NCBI GenBank assembly: GCA_013695775.1
Contig: JACCZV010000318.1
Span: forward strand, 1 to 9,999
Length of the DNA: 9,999 nucleotides
Reading direction: 5' to 3'
Source: Chitinophagales bacterium
Lineage (GTDB): Bacteria; Bacteroidota; Bacteroidia; Chitinophagales; UBA10324
Part shown: piece by piece, positions 6,536 to 9,999 of the stretch
Position numbering within the stretch: position 1 is the stretch's first letter
How the letters are laid out: each line of letters starts with the position of its first letter
Position numbers and translations under genes: made by a program
The notes under the pieces: model-generated
Told to the model about the DNA's origin: nothing
What the model saw: the letters and a program-made list of their open reading frames with translations, nothing else
Databases searched by the model: none

Positions 6536-8332
6536 TCAGCCTGCTACTGCTTTTTCCGTGATCTGTTGTTTTTCATACAGTTCATAATAGGCACCCTGAC
6601 CCTTCATCAATGATTCATGGGTGCCCTGCTCAATAATTTCTCCATCATCAAGCACTATTATAGTGTCAAAATTGAACAGTGAAAAAATGCGATGCGTGAT
6701 GATGATGGTGGTTCTACCTTTTAAAAATTCGTTTAGGTTCCCCAGAATATTTATCTCTGTTTGAGCGTCTACTGCCGAAAGACAATCATCAAACACCACA
6801 ATTTTCGGGTCTTTAACTAGTGCCCGTGCAATTGAAATCCGTTGTTTCTGCCCACCAGACAATGTAACTCCCCGCTCACCTACCATCGTTTCATATTTCT
6901 CAGGTAGGTCAAGAATATCTCTGTCAACGGATGCGTATGTTGCGGCTTCTTTTATATTATTGGAGTCTACGTCTTCTGTTTCAAGTCCGAAGGCGATGTT
7001 GTTAAAAACTGAATCAGAAAACAAGAACACATCCTGTGATACGTATCCAATCTGCCGGCGTAGCGCAAACAAATTAATGGCACGAACGTCCTTTCCATCA
7101 ATCAACACAGATCCCACCTCCGGGTCATACATACGAACCAGCAATTGCCCGAGTGATGATTTACCCGATCCCGTGCGTCCAATCACTGCTACACGCTGCC
7201 CGGGACTAACTCTAAAGGAGATGTTCTTTAACGCCTGAATTCCGGTATTAGGATATGTGAAAGATACATTTTGAAACTCCACGCTGCCTCTGATTTCAGA
7301 CGACGGCATGTGAATAAATGCGATGCTTGGCTGAATATTCAGAAACTCATCAATTCTTTTTTGAGAAGCCACTGCTCGCTGTACCAGAGCCATAACCCAT
7401 CCAACAGAAGCGATTGGCCAGGTAAGCATATTAATATAAATTACAAATTCGGCAATGTTACCGGGCGTAATTTTTCCCTCGATCACCTGCAGGCCACCAA
7501 TAAAAATCGTGAGCACTGTGCTAAGCCCTACCAAAAGAAAGATGATGGGAAAATAAACAGCCTCAACCCGCGCAAGATCGAGTGTTTTCATTTTATATTT
7601 TTCGCATTCCCCACTGAAGTATGCATTCATAAAACGTTCCTGAACATAAGATTTAATTACCCTTATTCCTGAAAAAGACTCCTGTGATATGGTTGTTAAA
7701 AACGACAATTGCCTTTGGATGGCTTCACTCTTGCGCTCAATGATACCATTGACGAAGAAAATAGATAATCCTAAAACAGGTAATGGCAGAATAGTGTATA
7801 GCGTAAGCTCCGCATTAACCCGTACCATCGTAAATATCACTAACATGAATAGAACGAGAAGATTGATGGTATACATGATGGCAGGGCCAGAATACATTCG
7901 CACCCGGGAAACATCCTCAGTAATGCGTGACATAAGATCACCCGTAGTATTGCGCTTGTAAAAATCGAGATCTAGCTTTTGGTAATGATTGTAAATCTCA
8001 TTTTTCTGATCGTACTCAATCAAACGAGACATCACAATGATCGTTTGCCGCATGAAGAAAAGAAATAATCCACGGAAAATTGCAAGCACTACCACTATCA
8101 ATCCGAAAAGTAAAATGGTTTTTCCGAAGTGCCTTATAAAATCGGTTTCCAGCCCTGTATCCACGAAATATTGATTGTAGGAAATTTCGGTAGTGATCAT
8201 ATCCACAGCATGCCTCACCACCTGAGGCGAGAGAACTCCGAAGCCATTCGACAAGGCAATAAAAAAGATTCCGATTGCAAGCCGAAACCGATATTTATAA
8301 AGATATTTATTGATCGATCTTAGCTTATTCAT
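6536..8332 (-). CDS. ABC exporter half-transporter (membrane domain fused to ATPase), MdlA/YheI/MsbA-like
   Basis: 598 residues, full length for the family. An inner-membrane ABC exporter that works as a dimer; the substrate is unknown. Residues 15-320 form a six-helix transmembrane domain, with clear hydrophobic spans near 18-36, 72-94, 152-170, 178-196, 262-282 and 293-312. The ATPase domain (350-590) has A-loop Tyr360 (FTYP), Walker A GRTGSGKS (385-392), Q-loop Gln433, signature LSGGQ (491-495), Walker B IVVFDD (511-516), D-loop SAVD (519-522) and H-loop His547. The residue after the Walker B Asp is Asp516, not the usual catalytic Glu. DD at this place is typical of MdlA/YheI-type subunits that pair with a canonical partner. 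No partner gene lies in this window. The ATG start at 8332 gives a standard N-terminus. A promoter match lies about 70 bases upstream. Lipid A export (MsbA) cannot be claimed from sequence alone. Confidence 0.92.
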   Translation of the reverse strand: MNKLRSINKYLYKYRFRLAIGIFFIALSNGFGVLSPQVVRHAVDMITTEISYNQYFVDTGLETDFIRHFGKTILLFGLIVVVLAIFRGLFLFFMRQTIIVMSRLIEYDQKNEIYNHYQKLDLDFYKRNTTGDLMSRITEDVSRVRMYSGPAIMYTINLLVLFMLVIFTMVRVNAELTLYTILPLPVLGLSIFFVNGIIERKSEAIQRQLSFLTTISQESFSGIRVIKSYVQERFMNAYFSGECEKYKMKTLDLARVEAVYFPIIFLLVGLSTVLTIFIGGLQVIEGKITPGNIAEFVIYINMLTWPIASVGWVMALVQRAVASQKRIDEFLNIQPSIAFIHMPSSEIRGSVEFQNVSFTYPNTGIQALKNISFRVSPGQRVAVIGRTGSGKSSLGQLLVRMYDPEVGSVLIDGKDVRAINLFALRRQIGYVSQDVFLFSDSVFNNIAFGLETEDVDSNNIKEAATYASVDRDILDLPEKYETMVGERGVTLSGGQKQRISIARALVKDPKIVVFDDCLSAVDAQTEINILGNLNEFLKGRTTIIITHRIFSLFNFDTIIVLDDGEIIEQGTHESLMKGQGAYYELYEKQQITEKAVAG

Positions 8333-8402
8333 AGATGATGCGGCGACCGGATGACTTATCTCCTCAAAAAAATAAACATAACTTTGAGCCCCTTTTCAAA
8401 CA

Positions 8403-8432
8403 CAAACCTACATGAATTCATTCCAATGTAAA
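8403..8432 (-). promoter_or_regulatory. Probable Bacteroidota-type promoter of the ABC exporter gene
   Basis: On the minus strand TTTA (8432-8429), an 18-base spacer and a perfect -7 box TAGGTTTG (8410-8403). The -33 element has one mismatch. Transcription would start near 8396, giving a leader of about 65 bases. A perfect 10-base palindrome, ATGAATTCAT (8412-8421), sits in the spacer right beside the -7 box. Confidence 0.5.
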
Positions 8433-8449
8433 CAGCGGTTTTGGGTGGT

Positions 8450-8458
8450 TATATTTTG
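8450..8458 (+). promoter_or_regulatory. Possible -7 box of the leucine-dehydrogenase-type gene
   Basis: TATATTTTG is TA-N3-TTTG, one base longer than TAnnTTTG, 44 bases before the preferred ATG at 8503. No properly spaced TTTG is seen upstream. It is the best candidate in the divergent region for the plus-strand gene but remains weak. Confidence 0.25.
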
Positions 8459-8502
8459 GCTTGAATTCCTTTATCAATAAATTAAAAAATAAAATTATCC
8501 TG

Positions 8503-9606
8503 ATGGCAGCTGCACCCCCTGTTACCGCACCAGAAATTTTAACTCATTCCATTTTTGATCAGATTTCTGCAATGGATCATGAGCAGGTAGTTTTCTGCCA
8601 TGACAAAACATCCGGGCTGAGATGTATTATAGCCATCCACAACACCATTCTTGGACCCGCACTTGGGGGCACACGCTTTTGGAATTATTTAAATGACGAT
8701 GAAGCTTTGAACGATGCCTTACGGCTTTCGCGAGGCATGACCTACAAAGCCGCGATAACAGGATTATACCTGGGCGGTGGTAAGGCAGTGATCATAGGTA
8801 ATTCACGAAAGGATAAATCTGAATCACTTTTTCGACGTTATGGCAAATTCGTGAATGGCCTTAATGGAAGATATATTACCGCAGAAGATGTAGGTACATC
8901 GAAAGAGGATATGGAATGGATTGCACGTGAGACCAGCTATGTGACGGGGCTTCCAGAGTATATGGGAGGTGGCGGAGACCCGTCACCGTTCACCGCACTC
9001 GGGGTATATATGGGCATGAAAGCAGCCGCAAAGGAAGTATATGGAAGTGATTCTTTAAGTGGAAGAAAAGTAATGGTGCAAGGGGTCGGACATGTTGGAG
9101 CACACCTGGTAAAGCACCTTGAGGATGAGGGAGCAACAATTTTTATAACTGATATCTATGAGGATCGTATTGCTGATATAAGCAGAGAGCACAATGTAAT
9201 AGTTGTAAACCCTGAAGCTTTGTATGATCAGGATTTTGATATTTATGCTCCGTGCGCATTGGGAGCTACTTTAAATGAGGATACCATTGATAGACTTAGA
9301 TGTTCGATCATTGCCGGAGCTGCGAACAATCAGTTAGCGGATGAGAAGCTGCATGGACAGATGCTTGTTGAGAAAGGAATATTATACGCACCTGATTTTG
9401 TAATTAATGCGGGTGGATTGATAAATGTGGCAATGGAATTACAATCTTATAACCGTGGAAGAGTAACTGCAGAAACAGAAAAAATCTATCAGAGAACTTT
9501 GGAAATTTTCGCGCGTGCAAAGCGGAACAATATCCCTACATATAAAGCGGCTAATGAGATTGTTGAAGAAAGGCTGCGCAATATTGCTATGCTGAATTCG
9601 CGGTGA
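8503..9606 (+). CDS. ldh: Leucine dehydrogenase-type amino acid dehydrogenase (Glu/Leu/Phe/Val dehydrogenase family)
   Basis: 367 residues from ATG 8503. It should catalyse reversible NAD-dependent oxidative deamination of branched-chain amino acids (Leu, Val, Ile) to 2-oxo acids, in the cytoplasm. The N-terminal catalytic domain has GPALGGTRFW, Lys82 in MTYKAA, Lys94 in LGGGKAV and Asp129 in AEDVGT. The spacings 82-94-129 equal those of the catalytic Lys68, Lys80 and Asp115 of Bacillus-type LeuDH. The Rossmann domain has GVGHVG (194-199) and acidic Asp217 at the end of the second strand (FITDIYED), which favours NAD over NADP. AGAANNQL and APDFVINAGGLINVA are also conserved. An in-frame TTG at 8461 would add 14 residues, but ATG 8503 gives the family's usual length of about 365, and the extension is a Lys/Ile/Asn-rich stretch unlike coding sequence. 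Phe or Val preference cannot be excluded. NusB follows 128 bases downstream on the same strand. Confidence 0.9.
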   Translation: MAAAPPVTAPEILTHSIFDQISAMDHEQVVFCHDKTSGLRCIIAIHNTILGPALGGTRFWNYLNDDEALNDALRLSRGMTYKAAITGLYLGGGKAVIIGNSRKDKSESLFRRYGKFVNGLNGRYITAEDVGTSKEDMEWIARETSYVTGLPEYMGGGGDPSPFTALGVYMGMKAAAKEVYGSDSLSGRKVMVQGVGHVGAHLVKHLEDEGATIFITDIYEDRIADISREHNVIVVNPEALYDQDFDIYAPCALGATLNEDTIDRLRCSIIAGAANNQLADEKLHGQMLVEKGILYAPDFVINAGGLINVAMELQSYNRGRVTAETEKIYQRTLEIFARAKRNNIPTYKAANEIVEERLRNIAMLNSR

Positions 9607-9618
9607 TAATCGCAATTG

Positions 9619-9680
9619 TATTGCTTTCACTTAGCATCACTTAATATCAATAGGCCACTTACCTGCAAGTGAAAGCAATA
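9619..9680 (+). terminator. 14-bp perfect inverted repeat with 34-base loop; possible terminator or attenuator before nusB
   Basis: TATTGCTTTCACTT (9619-9632) and its exact reverse complement (9667-9680) flank a 34-base loop, starting 13 bases after the dehydrogenase stop. A T-rich stretch (9681-9707) follows. The loop is long for an intrinsic terminator. CACTTA occurs three times (9628, 9638 and 9656), so the AAGTG of the right arm could also pair with the nearer copy at 9656-9660 to form a smaller 5-bp hairpin with a 6-base loop. Whether it ends transcription, stabilises the dehydrogenase mRNA or regulates nusB is not decided by sequence. Confidence 0.4.
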
Positions 9681-9734
9681 TTTCATATCATGTATTTATT
9701 TTAATATCTGGAATTAAAGGCTCAACTACAAAGA

Positions 9735-9999
9735 ATGTTATCAAGAAGGAATGTTCGTATTAAAGTGATGCAAACGGTATATGCACATGAACATGACAAA
9801 GAAAAAACCATAGAGCGTCTGGAAAAAACGATGCTTGAAAATATCAACAGCTTTTACCGCGCCTACTTATACAATCTGTATATTATTTGTAAAACTGCTG
9901 AATATGTGATAGCAGATGCACAAATCAAATCAGCAAAATTTATTAAAGATGAAAGGGAGGATCTCTCTGTTCAGATTTTTTATAATCCAATCATTCAGC
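9735..9999 (+). CDS. nusB: Transcription antitermination factor NusB, N-terminal fragment
   Basis: The first 88 residues, open to the window end. NusB binds boxA RNA with S10 (NusE) and supports antitermination on rRNA operons. MLSRRNVRIKVMQTVYAHEHD is the Bacteroidota form of the NusB N-terminus: the Arg-rich first helix then the VMQxVYA helix. It is followed by helical sequence (RLEKTMLENINSFYRAYLYNLYIICKTAEYV) as in the long (about 300-residue) Bacteroidota NusB proteins, where the classic NusB core comes later. The ATG at 9735 is chosen because MLSRR is the conserved start. No TAnnTTTG box is seen in the 128-base gap, so it may be read through from the upstream dehydrogenase gene. The gene is cut only by the window edge. 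Confidence 0.88.
   Translation, partial: MLSRRNVRIKVMQTVYAHEHDKEKTIERLEKTMLENINSFYRAYLYNLYIICKTAEYVIADAQIKSAKFIKDEREDLSVQIFYNPIIQ

Noticed and set aside
7271..7672. 133-codon plus-strand open frame inside the ABC exporter gene
   Set aside because: It lies entirely antisense to a well-conserved exporter coding region, and its translation resembles no known protein.
8461..8502. TTG-initiated 14-residue N-terminal extension of the dehydrogenase
   Set aside because: The added residues are Lys/Asn/Ile-rich. The ATG at 8503 already gives family length, with the catalytic Lys and Asp spacings intact.

Overview
The window looks like a piece of a Bacteroidota chromosome carrying mostly housekeeping genes. 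The evidence is: a secreted protein with a C-terminal type IX secretion (T9SS) sorting domain, a DUF3276/PUR-type nucleic-acid-binding protein, the long (388-residue) Bacteroidota form of PurM, a Bacteroidota-style NusB N-terminus (MLSRRxxRIK), A/T-rich leaders without clear Shine-Dalgarno sites, and several matches to the Bacteroidota promoter (TTTG, about 19-bp spacer, TAnnTTTG). Base composition is moderately A+T-rich. I cannot fix the order or genus from the sequence.

Layout. Bases 1-327 (+) are the 3' end of enolase. Bases 448-1614 (+) encode PurM (AIR synthase, purine biosynthesis), probably from its own promoter in the 120-base gap. Bases 1750-3432 (+) encode a DEAD-box RNA helicase with a DbpA-type RNA-binding domain. 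It converges on a 707-residue secreted arylsulfotransferase-like beta-propeller protein at 3481-5604 (-), which has Ig-like, Fn3 and T9SS sorting domains. After a 311-base gap with no convincing gene come two more minus-strand genes: the DUF3276/PUR protein (5916-6383, GTG start, very good promoter) and a full-length ABC exporter half-transporter (6536-8332). A divergent intergenic region (8333-8502) separates the exporter from a leucine-dehydrogenase-type enzyme (8503-9606, +). A 14-bp inverted repeat follows, then the start of nusB (9735, +), which runs off the window end.

How the parts fit. Enolase, PurM, the helicase, leucine dehydrogenase and NusB are core metabolism and RNA-processing genes with no obvious joint pathway. 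From memory, the neighbourhood PUR / ABC exporter / Leu-type dehydrogenase / nusB recurs in Bacteroidota; I could not verify this here. The one clearly accessory-looking gene is the secreted arylsulfotransferase-like protein, inserted between the helicase and the PUR gene.

I found no mobile element, CRISPR array, rRNA or tRNA, and no sign of a novel multi-gene system. The points most worth a second look are the secreted arylsulfotransferase-like protein, the Asp in place of the catalytic Glu in the ABC exporter, the inverted repeat with three CACTTA copies before nusB, and the palindrome inside the PUR promoter.
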